In this document: piece by piece, positions 12,258-25,286 of the stretch
Layout: every line of letters begins with the position of its first letter
Numbering within the stretch: the stretch's first letter is position 1
Assembly: GCA_032622095.1 (NCBI GenBank)
Contig: CP136062.1
Location: forward strand, 158,032,875 to 158,096,874
DNA: 64,000 bases
Source: Siphonodentalium dalli
Taxonomy: Eukaryota > Mollusca > Scaphopoda > Gadilida > Siphonodentaliidae
Reading direction: 5' to 3'
The notes under the pieces: generated by a model
Seen by the model: the letters and a program-made list of their open reading frames with translations, nothing else
Databases searched by the model: none
What the model was told of the DNA's origin: nothing
Program-made: the position numbers and the translations under genes

Positions 12258-12646
12258 AATATTGTTCATTTACGAACGATTTATTACCAAAATACTTTAC
12301 ATTTTGTACTTCCGGTATGACATAACATATTCCCGGAAGGACAGACAAAGATCCGGACAGAAAACATTACTTGCGTCCAGCATGGACTGGCGCAAGTAAC
12401 TAGTCATTTCGCTGGCACTCTGCCAAATTCGGTACCTTTGCTTTCTATTGAAGGTGAGAGGTATAACATTTTAACTCTGAAATTTTGTTAATCACGTGGT
12501 ATAAAATAAATAGTTTCATTGGTACACAGTGTAGATAGAAAAGTGAGTGTTTGAGTTGGAACAGATTTACACAGCCTCTCATTCAAATTTGAAATTTGTT
12601 AGACACGATATCTGGCCGTTTATAACGTAGCGCATATAATAAAAAG

Positions 12647-12804
12647 AAAACCTACGGGTTTTGGTTGAATACCCGAATTATCTCATTCGTGGGTGCAAGG
12701 AAGTACAGAATTTCCACTCGCGGCTTGCAGCCGCTCGTGGAAATTCTGTACTTCCTTGCACCCACTCATGAGATAATTCGGGTATTCAACCAAAACTCGT
12801 AGGT
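12647..12804. repeat. Near-perfect palindrome, about 75-bp arms
   Basis: TTGGTTGAATACCCGAATTA in the left arm is matched by TAATTCGGGTATTCAACCAA in the right, and GGTGCAAGGAAGTACAGAAT by ATTCTGTACTTCCTTGCACC. The centre is GC-rich (GCGGCTTGCAGCCGC). High arm identity suggests a recent hairpin MITE insertion just outside the right end of duplication copy 1. Confidence 0.88.
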
Positions 12805-12815
12805 ATTCTCTATTT

Positions 12816-13560
12816 ACCACTTTTTAAGGGCAAAATTGGAACCTCCCACCGAAGATGGCTGCCAAAATGGCCACCTGAAGTGGAAATATGACGTTTTTCA
12901 ATACTACCTTCTAGATCAGTTTCTGACTTATTTTGAATTGTTGATGTTAACTGATAATTACAGTAACGAATTATGCTATTATTGTGGTCCCAACCCCTTC
13001 CGATCCCTCAAAAATTCGATTTTTCAGAACGCAGTATAAAATTTCACAAGAGTTAGAGTTGGGGTTATAGTCACATTTCAACACAAACTGAGCAGAACTA
13101 TGTATATAAGTGAGGCCTACCATTACTTATGAATATTCCAACTCAATGAAACCAAATTTGTCACTTTGGCTCAAAATAGCGGCCAAATTGTGGGAAATGG
13201 TATATATTGCCCAGCTTGTGCTGCAATCGCTTACACGTTGTCGTTGAAGTATAAAATAGGCTATTCTGACTTCAATAAGGCAATTACTAATATTCCTGAT
13301 GCACCTTGGTTAACTGTTACTATTGCAACCATTGACATTACTGGACTCGTTGGAATGTTCTCTCACAAGACACACACTTGAGATAAAAAAAAAAAACTTT
13401 TACGGTTTGGACCATTTTTTCCTAATAAAATGGAACTATGTTTGGTACGGAAGGAGGTTATTGTTTTTTATCTATCTTAAATGTGTTAGTGATGTGTTTT
13501 TAGACCAAATTACTGAAGATGACGTGCAAAATGACGATTAAATCTGGTAAAAAGGTAATA
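12816..13560 (+). repeat. R1 dispersed repeat, copy 1
   Basis: The first of six copies of a non-coding family with landmarks ATGGCTGCCAAAATGGCC, CCAACTCAATGAAACCAAA, TGTCACTTTGGCTCAAAAT and CACAATTTGGCC-type segments. Other copies are at about 17660-18115 (-), 46960-47385 (+), 51800-52790 (+), 54330-54870 (-) and 58075-58670 (-). Open frames inside are short and not conserved between copies. Confidence 0.8.
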
Positions 13561-14969
13561 CGGTCAAATTTCGTGATACTTTAGTGATAATACGGGCATA
13601 TTTTGTTGAGCAAAATGTTGATAAATAACAAGTTTTGGGAAATTTGATACCATTGTTGACAGGGTTAGCATTATTTTGTTGCAATAAATCGATTCTGATA
13701 ACTAAAGCGTATTTTGAAGAAATGTTGTTATTCTTGTATCTTGATGGTATGGGGACCGACTGATCGGATTGAGTACCTTTAAATTGGAGCCTATTAAGCC
13801 CAGTATTGAACTCTATGTAACATTCAATAAAAACTAAAATAGTACTTGTGCAATATGCATTGGTTTTCAGAAGTATTCGGAAATGTTCAGAGTATGTATA
13901 TTGGTCTACATTATATCTAAAATCAGATTTAACTATGTCATCGCCTACACAAAGCAGTCATATATTTGATCCTCTGGAAAGTCTGTGGGTTCTATCAGAT
14001 ATGGGTATATGAACTACTTTGACTAATGCGTTAGTTGGTTATTAAATATGTTAGTTCATTAATAACTAAATGTTTTGTTTTGTCATGAGAGATCACAAAT
14101 TGGTTTTAAATAATTTAATTTTGCCGAAAACTTCCTTTTGGGATTCTGGCCATGGTTTTGAAAGGAAATGGACAAAACTTTGTAAGGGACTATAATATGA
14201 CGTGTGGCTACTTTGGTCTGTTAGCATCCATATCCCATTGGACTTTTGCTCTATATACGCTGATATTACTTTCAATGTGTTGACAAATGCGCCCCTAGTG
14301 CATACATATGACAATTGTTTAACTTATTATCTGAACATTTCCCAAGGGAAAATATTCCTGTCAATGAGTATTTAGTTCAGAAAGTGTTGTATGATACTAA
14401 TGAAATGAAGACAACTGTCCCTAATACAATGATTTTTGCACCATCAGAGAAAGACGTCTTGAAATTCGCTGTCGCCAATCATTTGAATAATTTCCTTGAC
14501 ATATTCGTATTGGTGGTTGGAAACGTTGTGGCCAATATATTGTATAGCTATATACCAGGAATAAAATAATGGATCGTTGCTTGTAAAATAATGTACGATC
14601 GCGACAATAACCATCCATTATCCTATAAACTGTACTCGATGAACAAAAGAGTGACGTCATAGCCATGTTTTAATAGGTAATATACTAATTAATTGTTGTA
14701 TATGCCAGCCATCTTCCATCGTCATTTCTGTATAATAACTTGTGCTATCAGAATTTAATAGCTTCTCGCCTCCAAGAAAAATAAAATATCAGCAGAGCAG
14801 ATTCCAATATCAACATAATTATGCAAAATTAACAGGGGTTTATGCATAACAATGACAGATAGAATATATCAATGCCAATTATATGTCAAATAAACTGGCG
14901 ATGGTGTGAGAGGATACATACAGAAAGTTCACTGTACAGTATAGACAACATTATTATCTGAACTAGAAC
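13561..14969. other. No gene recognised
   Basis: AT-rich sequence. A terminal piece of MITE-A (CTGATCGGATTGAGTACC then TTTAA) ends at 13782 without its partner arm. An 84-codon open frame at 14315-14569 has no recognisable domain and no clear splice sites, and I do not call it a gene. Confidence 0.5.
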
Positions 14970-15447
14970 TTAAAGGTACTCAATCCGATCAGAGGGTCCT
15001 ATATTACTATTTATTTGGCTTTAGGGGTAAAAAACTATTTGATTCGAGTCGAGGAACACACCCATCAAAGCTCAGAGTGATTAGATATCGATTTTTGAAA
15101 TCTATTAATTTTCGGAGATCTGTCCCACAAGCTAGCAGAACCACGTGCTCAAAACGGACAAATTGCTGGTGTAAGACGGATAACTCTAAAATGAAGTGCT
15201 TACTATTAACAATAATAACCACTTGATTTTAGAGTTATTCATCTTACACCCACAATGTGTCTGTTTTGATCACGTGGTTCTGCCAACTTGTGGGCTATAT
15301 CTCTGAAAATTAATATGTTTCAAAAATCGATATCTAATCACCTTGAGCTTTGATGGGTGGGTTCCTCGACTCGAATCAAATAATTGTTATCCCCAAAGCC
15401 AAAGAAATAGTAATATAGGACCCTCTGATCGGATTGAGTACCTTTAA
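14970..15447. mobile_element. MITE-A, complete copy with TTAA ends
   Basis: A 478-bp palindromic element starting TTAAAGGTACTCAATCCGAT and ending with the reverse complement (ATCGGATTGAGTACCTTTAA). TTAA at both ends is either a target duplication of piggyBac type or part of the terminal repeat. The interior folds: GAGTCGAGGAAC with AAGCTCAG in one arm, CTTTGATGGGTGGGTTCCTC in the other. No transposase. Related pieces lie at 10255-10625, 13755-13782, 25610-25745 and in the TSP1 introns. Confidence 0.88.
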
Positions 15448-17418
15448 GTGCTCTATCTCCAATTTTTCATTTTTGTGGGCAATCGAGTTTAAAGTTTAAA
15501 GTTCACATGTTCTCATTCTGTTTTGGAAGATAGTACACAGCGGGTATGATAGCTGGTGTAAAAATACTATTATATGACGAGTTTCGAGACAAAACATATG
15601 ATATCTTGGGTGTATAATCACGAAAAAACACTTTGAATATAGAACAAAATTGTGTAAAAAAGTTCTGTTTGTATTCCCTACTAGAGTGGTTTTCGTGTTT
15701 TTAAATCAGATAAACGTGCAAAAAACCCAAAATCACGCCATTTTCTGAGTTATTTTAACAAATAATCATCCTAGAAATAAAATGTTCACAGTTCACACCT
15801 ACGAATTAGAAAGCATTATCTTCAACTAGAATGCACTCACTGGAGCTGCCTATACTTGCGCCCATCAAACATTTGGCATGTTGTGTGGTGTCTTGCCAAC
15901 AACAGTTTGAACCACGGGTGCTGGCCCCTCGTTTGAGAGATCGATAACAAAAATCTAGATATCAAATCTCTGTTCATCCATCGCTGAAATAGTTGTGTGT
16001 ACGGACATAATATCCCTGTTATGATGATATGGGCCCCAGTTGATGCATATTAGGAACGATAACACTATCCGATCTAATTACAGGTGAGACATATTGGTAG
16101 TGTTTTTTACCTGTTAACCAACTATCAGATTTAGGCCACTCCAATGCATGGTGTATTATCTACATGTATATTACGTGAGGACATTGATGGGGATAGCTTC
16201 AGTCTTGAATGTTAAAGTGACACACTGCGCTCGCTGAACGAAGTCTCTCCATGTGAACGATGTATTATCTACATTTATCACTTAATTTGGCCATAAAAGC
16301 AGTTTCATAATTATCGGTAATACTGAGACACGTTTAATATCAGCGCGTGCGATGACGTCACGGCGTTCTTCAAATAACTTGCGATCGCTGTAGTTTATGA
16401 TTGTTGTTTTCGATGAATATTGCGCGTTGCTACGGGTTTATTTGATCATGTGATAAAAGGTATCACACACTCGTCCTATTTTATACGTAATTTATCAACC
16501 TCGTCCTCTAAATTATATTTGAGCCTCGGTAAACCTCGGCTCAAATCGAATTTAGTGAACTCGGTTGATAAATTACGTATAAAATAGAAACTCATGTGAG
16601 ATCCTCTATGTATATCACGTGATGACCTCGATGAACGATGGGCAGCTTCCGCCCTGAATATTAAAGGGACAAAATGCACTCAGTATTTGAATATTAAAGG
16701 GACAATATGCTCTCACGGGGGATGATTGTTAAAGTGACACAATGCACTCACTATGGATGAATGTTAAAGTGACACTAGGCACTCACTGTGGGATAATGTT
16801 AAAGTGACATTCGCATTGAAAACTTCAAAAACTTCAAACGCGTTGACGTGCGCGTTACTAGGACTGAGCCGCAGTGTATAAGGGTATACGTCTTGGATGG
16901 TAATTTGGCGCCTATAAAAATGACTAAGTTTTTTGAAATTTGTGAAGTTTTTGAAATATTTGAAATTTTTGAAGTTTTTGAAATTTTTGAAGTTTTTTTA
17001 ATTTTTGAAGTTTTTGAAATTTTTTAACTTTTTGAAATCTTTGAAATTTTTGAAATTTTCAATATTGTTCATTTATGAACGATTTATTACCAAAATACTT
17101 TACATTTTGTACTTCCGGTATGACATAACATATTCCCGGAAGGACAGACAAAGATCCGGACAGAAAACATTACTTGCGTCCAGCATGGACTGGCGCAAGT
17201 AACTAGTCATTTCGCTGGCACTCTGCGAAATTCGGTACCTTTGCTTTCTATTGAAGGTGAGAGGTATAACATTTTAACTCTGAAATTTTGTTAATCACGT
17301 GGTATAAAATAAATAGTTTCATTGGTACACAGTGTAGATAGAAAAGTGAGTGTTTGAGTTGGAACAGATTTACACAGCCTCTCATTCAAATTTGATATTT
17401 GTTAGACACGATATCTGG
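15076..17418 (+). repeat. 2.35-kb segmental duplication, copy 2
   Basis: Same orientation and order as 10255-12615. The palindrome is at 16460-16600, the 40-bp tandem repeat around 16650-16810 and the GAAxTTTTT tract at 16925-17060. After ATATCTGG at 17418 the two copies have unrelated sequence. The distance between copies (about 4.8 kb) makes this a local direct duplication. Confidence 0.92.
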
Positions 17419-17659
17419 TGATTTTCGGACAGGAAATCCCGCACCGACCATTTTGGAGATAGAACAGTTTAGTTCTGACGCGACGATTCGCACGAGAGAC
17501 GCCGTCCAATATTGTGGCGGTGCGTCGCCCAGAATATCTCGTTTAAAACGTGCTGTGCTGGGCGAAAAAATCACAATATCAAACTTGGTGCACATGATTG
17601 AAAATATGCGGATTACAAGTCACATTTTGGTGTGCGTGTCAGTTCTATTTAATTACCAT
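17419..17659 (+). other. GC-richer island of unknown nature
   Basis: A short stretch clearly richer in G+C and CpG than its surroundings (for example CGCGACGATTCGCACGAG, and GGCGGTGCGTCGCCC, which can form a hairpin). An open frame crosses it from 17399 to 17734, but its end lies inside R1 copy 2 and there is no recognisable domain. It may be an old exon, a promoter-like CpG patch or a transposon fragment. Confidence 0.35.
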
Positions 17660-18115
17660 CGTACGTCTGAAATGACAGTATTCAATGTATCGAAGAAGGA
17701 TAAGTCAATTTTATTCAACAACCACAACATGTAAGAGATTGCAGGGCACGCTGGGGCAATATCTACCAATTTCCATAATTTTGTCTCCATTTTGAGCCAA
17801 TGTGAAAATTTTGGTTCCTTTGAGTTGGAATATTCATAGATAATGGTATGCCCCACTGACACTACACAGTTTGTCTCAGTTCCTGTTGAAATATGACAAG
17901 AATACCAATGGCTATTTTTGGTGAACTTTTATACCGCGATCTGTCATGTCGAATTGTTGAGGGATCGGAAGAGGCTGGAACCACAATAAAGTCACAATTA
18001 TCAACGAATATTAAACACCAGAAATTGATCTAGAAGATATTAGTATAAAAACGTCATATTTTCAACTTCCGGCGGCCATGTTGGCGATTTCCAATTTTGC
18101 CCTGCAAAGGTGTCC
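17660..18115 (-). repeat. R1 dispersed repeat, copy 2
   Basis: Reverse complement of the R1 family. Landmarks are TTTGAGTTGGAATATTCATA near 17818 and CTTCCGGCGGCCATGTTGGC near 18064. It faces copy 1 across about 4 kb. The 158-kb-style name R1 is local to this annotation and does not refer to the R1 retrotransposon. Confidence 0.75.
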
Positions 18116-19702
18116 TCATGCGTTTGCTTCACAAAATTTTATACATTTGATTTCTCGCTATAATTTGCACCAAACTGTCTTAGTGCCTCGTCAGAAAAAA
18201 CGACAAAAAAAATCCGTATATAGGGCCGGGGTGGGTGGGTGGTCTAGAGGCCGAAAAAATCGTGCTTGTAATTTTTTTCCAAAATGGGTTTTTTTTCAAA
18301 CAATTTACAAGTACTGACCATGTAATGTTGTTTGTAAGCATGTTAGTACCATGCTTGTTGGTATAGGGCTATATAGGCAGCTATAGTGACTCTTTAGCCT
18401 CATATTTAGCAACATTCTGGATTTCACAGGATCCCGGCCCACTTCACAGTGGACCACCGTAATATATAGCATTCAGGAAACTTATGATCAACGGAAGAAA
18501 TATTTAGTAACAAAATTAATATTTTACCTGAATAAAAGTAACAAAACAAAAAAACTGTATCACAAAGTAGATACTACATGTACATGGCGAATACTCAATG
18601 ATGACTAGATATCATTAACCTGATTGTTGCATAACATGAAATTGAAAAGGGTATCTCATAAAGTTATAATATCGGGGGGAGGGTATAATAACCATATATC
18701 TATGTGTATACCTAATCAAAAACAATTCCCCTCCCCCACCCCACCCCGTGGATAAGACTAAAGAGTTTTTTGGGCATGCACAACTAATTGTGGAACCCCT
18801 GACCTGTTTACCACTATTGACACTGGCCAGTGTTCTCTGTCAGACACAACACACTCGATATATTAATGCTATAATGTGGTCTAGGACGATTTGTGACATA
18901 TAGTGTACCTACACAATGCTTTATTATTCTTGTTATATACTGAAAACTCCAGGAAACACCTGGAAATACAGTTTATTTTTCGTTTTTCTGATCTGTGTTT
19001 ACCAATTAATCATGTTATTGCTTGAGTCTTAATGGTACACAGCAAGAGTTTGCACCAAAAAAGGATAGTGGAATGGGATTGAAAGGCAGTTAACACAGTT
19101 ATTGAAGAACGGCTAAAAAAAAACCTCTGAAATTTTGATAAAAACATGAGAAAGGGGGGTTGGGTCCCCAAAATTTTGCACAAATTCGGTGGTGGGTCCC
19201 TTGGGGTCGGAAAAAAAAATTTTGGGCCATATATGTGCAATTATTTTCCAGACTCCTCCCTGGTCTGACACTCCCGAACGGCCTTATGTAGTTCGGAAAA
19301 TTTAAGCGACCTGGGAGAGGACTCAATAAGCTTGTTGTCTCATCCCTTTCCAATCACCCATAGTCATCCATTGGCATTTTTGTAAAATATTCATCTTGTT
19401 TTGTATTGGGAATAAATGTTGTTTACACCAAATCTTTAAAGCAACCCTAACTTTTATACCAGAAGTGGTCATTTTTAGACTTCTATCATAATTAATGGAA
19501 TCATATAAGTACTGAATAAAACTTTGGTCACATACTAGTAACTCCACTTAATCAAGTAGCATAGTTGCCCGATTCATTAGATTTCCGTTAGATTTGTGTT
19601 AAATGTCAATCATTCCACTATTTTGATCATAAATTTAATATGAATCATACGTGACACGTAGTGGAGCAACCACACATGCTGTATCCCGAATTTCCTTTTC
19701 AT
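18116..19702. other. No gene; G-rich repeat fragments
   Basis: Nothing coding was recognised. At 18214-18300 a G-rich patch (GGGCCGGGGTGGGTGGGTGG) is followed by TTTTTTTCCAAAATGGG; a related patch is at 49395-49480. At 19140-19260 there is another C/G-rich patch (GGTTGGGTCCCCAAAATTTT). These look like fragments of one dispersed repeat. Confidence 0.45.
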
Positions 19703-22700
19703 CACCAACGCAGGTCCCGCCATAAAATAATTAATGCTGCACCAGCACAGCTGCCGTCATGAAATGGTTAATGTTGCACCAATGCAGCGCCTGTCATAAA
19801 AGGGTTAATGCTGCAATAGCACAGCTCCCGTCATGAAAGGGTTAATGTTCCACCAGCACAGCTCCCGTCATGAAAGGGTTAATGATGCACAAACGCAGCT
19901 CCCACCATGGAAGGGTTAATGCTGCACCAGCACAGCTACCCGCCATGAAAGGGTTAATGCCTACACCAGCACATATCCCATCATAAAATAATTAATGCTG
20001 CACCAACGCAGCTCCCGTCATGAAATAATTAATGCTGCACCAGCGTAGATCCCGTCATGAAAGGGTTAATGCTGCACCAGCGCAGCTCCCGTCATGAAAG
20101 GGTTAATGCTGCACCAACGCAGCTCCCATCATAAAAAGGTAAAAGCTGCAACAGCACAGCTCCCTTTATGAAAGAATTAATGCTGCCCCAACGCAGCTCC
20201 CGTCATGAAAGGGTAATGGCGCACCAACGCAACTCCCATCATAAAAGAATAAATGCTGCACCAGCACAGCTCCAATCATAAAATAATTAATGCTGCACCA
20301 GCACAGTTCCTTTCATGAAAGGGTTAATGCTGCACCAACGCAGCTCCCGCCATGAAAGGGTTAATGCTGCTGCACCAACGCAGCTCCCATCATAAACTAA
20401 TTAACGCTGGACAAGCACAGCTCCCGTCATGAATGAATTAATGCTGCCCCAACGCAGCTCCCCTCATGAAAGAATTAATGCTGCACCAGCACAGCTCCCG
20501 TCATAAAAAGGTTAATGTTGCACCAGCACAGCTCCCAGTCATGAAAGGGTTAATGCTGCACTAGCACAGCTCCAGTTATAAAAGGGTTAATGCTGCACCA
20601 GCACAGATCCCATCATAAAATAATTAATGCTGCACCAACGCAGCTCCCGTCATGAAATAATTAATGCTGCACCAGCGTAGCTCCCTTCATGCAAGGGTTA
20701 ATGCTGCACCAGCGCAGCCCCCGTCATGAAAGGGTTAATGCTGCACCAACGCAGCTCCCATCATAAACAGGTAAAAGCTGCACCAGCACAGCTCCCGTCA
20801 TGAAATAATTAATGCTGCCCCAACGCAGCTCCCGTCATGAAAGGGTAATGGTGCACCAACGCAACTCCCATCATAAAAGAATAAATGCTGCACAACTCCA
20901 ATCATAAAATAATTAATGCTGCACCAGCACAGTTCCTTTCATGAAAGGGTTAATGCTGCACCAACGCAGCTCCCGCCATGAAAGGGTAATGCTGCTGCAC
21001 CAACGCAGCTCCCATCATAAAATAATTAACGCTGGACAAGCACAGCTCCCGTCATGAATGAATTAATGCTGCCCCAACGCAGCTCCCGTCATGAAAGAAT
21101 TAATGCTGTACCAGCACAGCTCCCATCACAAAAAGGTTAATGTTGCACCAGCACAGCTCCCAGTCATGAAAGGGTTAATGCTGCACTAGCACAGCTCCAG
21201 TTATAAAAGGGTTAATGCTGCACCAGCACAGATCCCATCATAAACTAATTAATGCCGCAACAACCCAGCTCCCGTCATGAAAGGGTTAATGCTGCACCAA
21301 CGCAGCTCCCATCATAAACAGGTAAAAGCTGCACCAGCACAGCTCCCGTCATGAAATAATTAATGCTGCCCCAACGCAGCTCCCGTCATGAAAGGGTAAT
21401 GGTGCACCAACGCAACTCCCATCATAAAAGAATAAATGCTGCACAACTCCAATCATAAAATAATTAATGCTGCACCAGCTCAGTTCCTTTCATGAAAGGG
21501 TTAATGCTGCACCAACGCAGCTCCCGCCATGAAAGGGTTAATGCTGCTGCACCAACGCAGCTCCCATCATAAAATAATTAACGCTGGACAAGCACAGCTC
21601 CCGTCATGAATGAATTAATGCTGCCCCAACGCAGCTCCCGTCATGAAAGAATTAATGCTGTACCAGCACAGCTCCCATCACAAAAAGGTTAATGTTGCAC
21701 CAGCACAGCTCCCAGTCATGAAAGGGTTAATGCTGCACTAGCACAGCTCCAGTTATAAAAGGGTTAATGCTGCACCAGCACAGATCCCATCATAAACTAA
21801 TTAATGCCGCAACAACCCAGCTCCCGTCATGAAAGGGTTAATGCTGCACCAGCGCAGCTCCCATCATGAAAGGGTTAATGCTGGACCAGCGCAGCTCCCA
21901 ATCATGAAATGGTTAATGCTGCACCAGCACAAATCCCATCATAAAATAATTAATGCTGCATCAACGCAGCTCCCGTCGTGAAATAATTAATGCTGCACCA
22001 GCGCAGCACCGGTCATGAACGGGTTAATGCTGCGCCAACACAGCCCCCGTCATGAAAGGGTTAATGCTGCACCAGCACAGATCACATCATAAAATAATTA
22101 ATGCTGCACCAACGCAGCTCCCGTCATGAAATAATTAATGCTGCCCCAACGCAGCTCCCGTCATAAAAGGGTTAATGATGCACCAACGCAACTCCCATCA
22201 TAAAAGACTCCCATCATAAATAATTAATACTGCACCAACGCAGCTCCCGTCATGAAATGGGTAAAGCTGCACCAGCACAGATCCCATCATAAAATAATTA
22301 ATGCTGCACCAACGCAGCTCCCGTCATGAATTAATTAATGTTGTACCAACGCAGGTCCCGTCTTGAAATGGTTAATGCTGCACCAGCGCAGCTCCCGCCA
22401 TGAACGGGTTAAGGCTGCACCAACGAAGGCCCCGTCATAAAAAAGGTTAATGCTGTACCAGCACGGCTCCCATCATAAAACAATGAATGCTGCGCCAGCA
22501 CAGATCCCATCATAAAAAAATAATGCTGCACCAGCACAGTTCCTTTCATGAAAGGGTTAATGCTGCACCAACGCAGCTCCCATCATAAAATAATTCATGC
22601 TGCACCAACGCAGCTCCAGTCATGAAATAATTAATGCTGCACCAGCGCAGCTCCCGTCATGAAAGGGTAAATGCTGCACCAGCGCAGCTCCCATCATGAA

Positions 22701-23170
22701 TGGGTTAATGCTGCACAAACGCAGCTCCCGTCATGAAATAATTAATGCTGCACCAGCGCATCTGCCGTCATGAAATGGTTAATGCTGCACCAGCGCAGCC
22801 CATCATAAGTTGGTTCATGTTGCACCAACGCAGCTCCCATCATAAAAAAATGTTAATGCTGCACCAGAACAGCTCCCATTATAAAAAAATTAATGTTGCA
22901 CCAGCACAGTTCCTTTCATGAAAAGGTTAATGCTGCACCAGCACAGCTCCCGTCATGAAAAGGTTAATGTTGCACCAACGCAACTCCCGTCACGAAAGGG
23001 TTATTGCTGCACCAGCACAGCTCCCCGTCATGAAAGGGTTAATGCTGCACCAGCACAGCTCCCGTCGTGAAATGGTTAATGCTGCACCAGCACAGCTCCC
23101 GTAATAAAAACATTAATGCTGCACCAGCGCATCTCCCATCGTGAAAGAGTTAATGCTGCACATACGCAGC
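19703..23170 (+). repeat. 37-bp satellite array
   Basis: About 3.5 kb, on the order of 90 copies, of a 37-bp unit built from AATGCTGCACCAGCACAGCT followed by CCCGTCATGAAAGGGTT. Two common variants alternate: CATGAAAGGGTTAATG and CATAAAATAATTAATG. A larger block of about 400 bp recurs near 20210, 20847 and 21393 (spacing about 635 and 545 bp), so there is a higher-order structure. No transcript, spacer diversity or associated gene is visible. Confidence 0.95.
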
Positions 23171-25280
23171 CAACATGACGTGAATGACGGCATGAGCCGT
23201 GCCATTTCATCTCGTTGTTCCACTTCTGATTCCACAATTTTAAACACTTGCTAATCGGAAGTCACGTGTCAATTTCGCTTAATAGCATACACCCTTTCCT
23301 GAATTTCCTCTCATCGTATAGAAAATATAAAAAAAAATTATATGACGTCATTCACCTGCCTAAGGTATAAACAACCACGCTCGCCTGCGGCGAGCTGGTG
23401 GTTGCTATAAAGATAGATATTTTTGATATTGCTTGTAAACACACAGCAGTGGTCGGAAATATGGCTTGTTGCCATTCATCGGAAAGGTCTCACTGATTCT
23501 GCTATGGTAAAGGAGTCGATTATTTAGGGTATTACTGTATGTGGAGGCTAATAAAGAATATATGTATTCTAGACCAACCGATATCACAAACCGGGTTTAG
23601 TCGAATTTTCAGTTGTGGGGCTGAACAGTTTTTGATTATTTAATTAATTAAATAGTTTAATTAGCGAGGATTGAGTGATTTTCTTTTATTTCTGCTTGTG
23701 CGCTTCATTTAGTTTACCTGCTTGAGATTTCATCCGCATGGTTATTTAAAAGCATTTATTACGCCATCAAATGGAGTTTTCTGCTATCGTGATCTGGGGA
23801 TGTCTGCTGAGACATGGAGGTTCTTTTTTATATAAATGGGGATTATTGAGACACACTAAAAGTTGTAGTCCGACCCCGAGGTCGAGCCCGGTAAAAGGTG
23901 TAGTTGGGAATTTCAATTTAGTTTATTGTCGTTTACATTATGTCAATAATGTCGAATTTTGGTTTGTGTTAAGCTATGCCAATTACAAATAAAAGTTATG
24001 AAAAAGATAATTTGTAAGTCTTATATTTCAACTTTTATCGACATTTTTCGTTCCGCAGCCCACTAAAAGTTGTAGTCGGAACCACCCGAGTCAGCCGCCT
24101 ATTGTTAGTTAGGGCAAATTGATATTGTTCGGATTCTGTTGGCGACTCAAATGAATGGATGTATTAGTTCCAACGTGAGAATATGAATCAGTGAATTATA
24201 CTCTCAAAGTGCTGTGTATACACTATACAGTTGTTTTCCAAGTGGGATTATATCATGCACATGCATGTGTTTTGTTTGATATGTCGCAGGCCTATAGGGG
24301 ATAATTAACGAACCGGCGGCTGGATCGGCTGTCTCCGATTACAACTTTTAGTCGATAAACAGTTGAAATAAAATATTTACAAAATATCTTTTTAATTTCT
24401 TTAATTTGTAATTGGCCTAGCTTATACCAAAATTCAATATTATTGATCTTGCGAAGTATCCGGAGTGTACATGTATTTAATCCGATTAGTAGATTTTTTG
24501 TTTTCTCGTGTGGTGAATGATAAACTTTCAGTGATTAGCCGCAGTTGTTGTAATGATTTGAAGGATTAGTTGTTTCAACGGAATTCTGAGGTGGTGCTTT
24601 CCTGAAATCTTGAAGGCATTATGATTAATTAATTTCCATAATCGGTGGTGAATGAAACCTTATCGGAAATTATTTCATAATGACTCTCGAGATTGTTTGT
24701 AAATCATTCAGTGTTCAGCCGCCGTATGTTGGCGTCTGTTAGTCAATTGCATACCTCTATTACAATACAAATTTGAACAAATAACAAAGAAAATATACAT
24801 GCCAGCCGAAAACAATTATAATGCCGTATAAGAGAACCGATAAAATAACAGTTTAGTGTATTTGCCGCGAGCTGGCAACACGTCAACATAATAACATTTC
24901 AATCGTCAAGGCGTTTGTCATTTTGTTGGCAGTGGGTGTTTGAATATAACAAATAAAATATTGGTGTATCAATATAATGGCCGTTGCATGTTTGGCGATG
25001 AACCTTTCAACCAATCGGAACGCATGCGCCCTTTGTGAACACACCATGCGTGAGTACATATTTCATAATTATCATAACTTTAGTATGGCACGTCCGATTT
25101 AAAAAAATGTGTTCATATGCTTTCTCACCAAGCACATACTATACACATATACACAAAAAATACATATACTCAACTATATATATATATATACACATAGCCA
25201 TTACCTATATAAACATTTGTCATTAAAGCTCCAATATATTTTATATATGCGTAATAATATGAGTTAGGTGGCGTTACCAT
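23171..25280. other. No gene recognised
   Basis: AT-rich sequence. Seen in it: a small hairpin at 23372-23403 (ACAACCACGCTCGCC / GGCGAGCTGGTGGTTG), three copies of ACTAAAAGTTGTAGTC in either orientation (23856, 24063, reverse near 24342), and a TA dinucleotide run near 25170. No splice-bounded open frame convinced me. Confidence 0.5.
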
Positions 25281-25286
25281 CTATGA

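Larger units (their letters stand above)
10255..12615 (+). repeat. 2.35-kb segmental duplication, copy 1
   Basis: Colinear with 15076-17418 in the same orientation, with only scattered substitutions and small indels. The right boundary is sharp: both copies share GACACGATATCTGG and then diverge. The left boundary is hidden by the gap. It contains MITE-A, a palindrome at 11640-11780, a roughly 40-bp tandem repeat and a 9-bp simple repeat. No gene was recognised. Confidence 0.92.

Noticed and set aside
12111..12320. Phe/Lys-rich open frames on both strands
   Set aside because: They translate the 9-bp GAAxTTTTT simple repeat, change with tract length between the two duplication copies, and have no flanking coding sequence.
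14315..14569. 84-codon open frame
   Set aside because: Protein-like in places, but no recognised domain, start context or splice sites, and the opposite strand is also open.
19703..23170. CRISPR-like array
   Set aside because: The 37-bp units are contiguous with no unique spacers, there are no cas genes, and the genome is eukaryotic.
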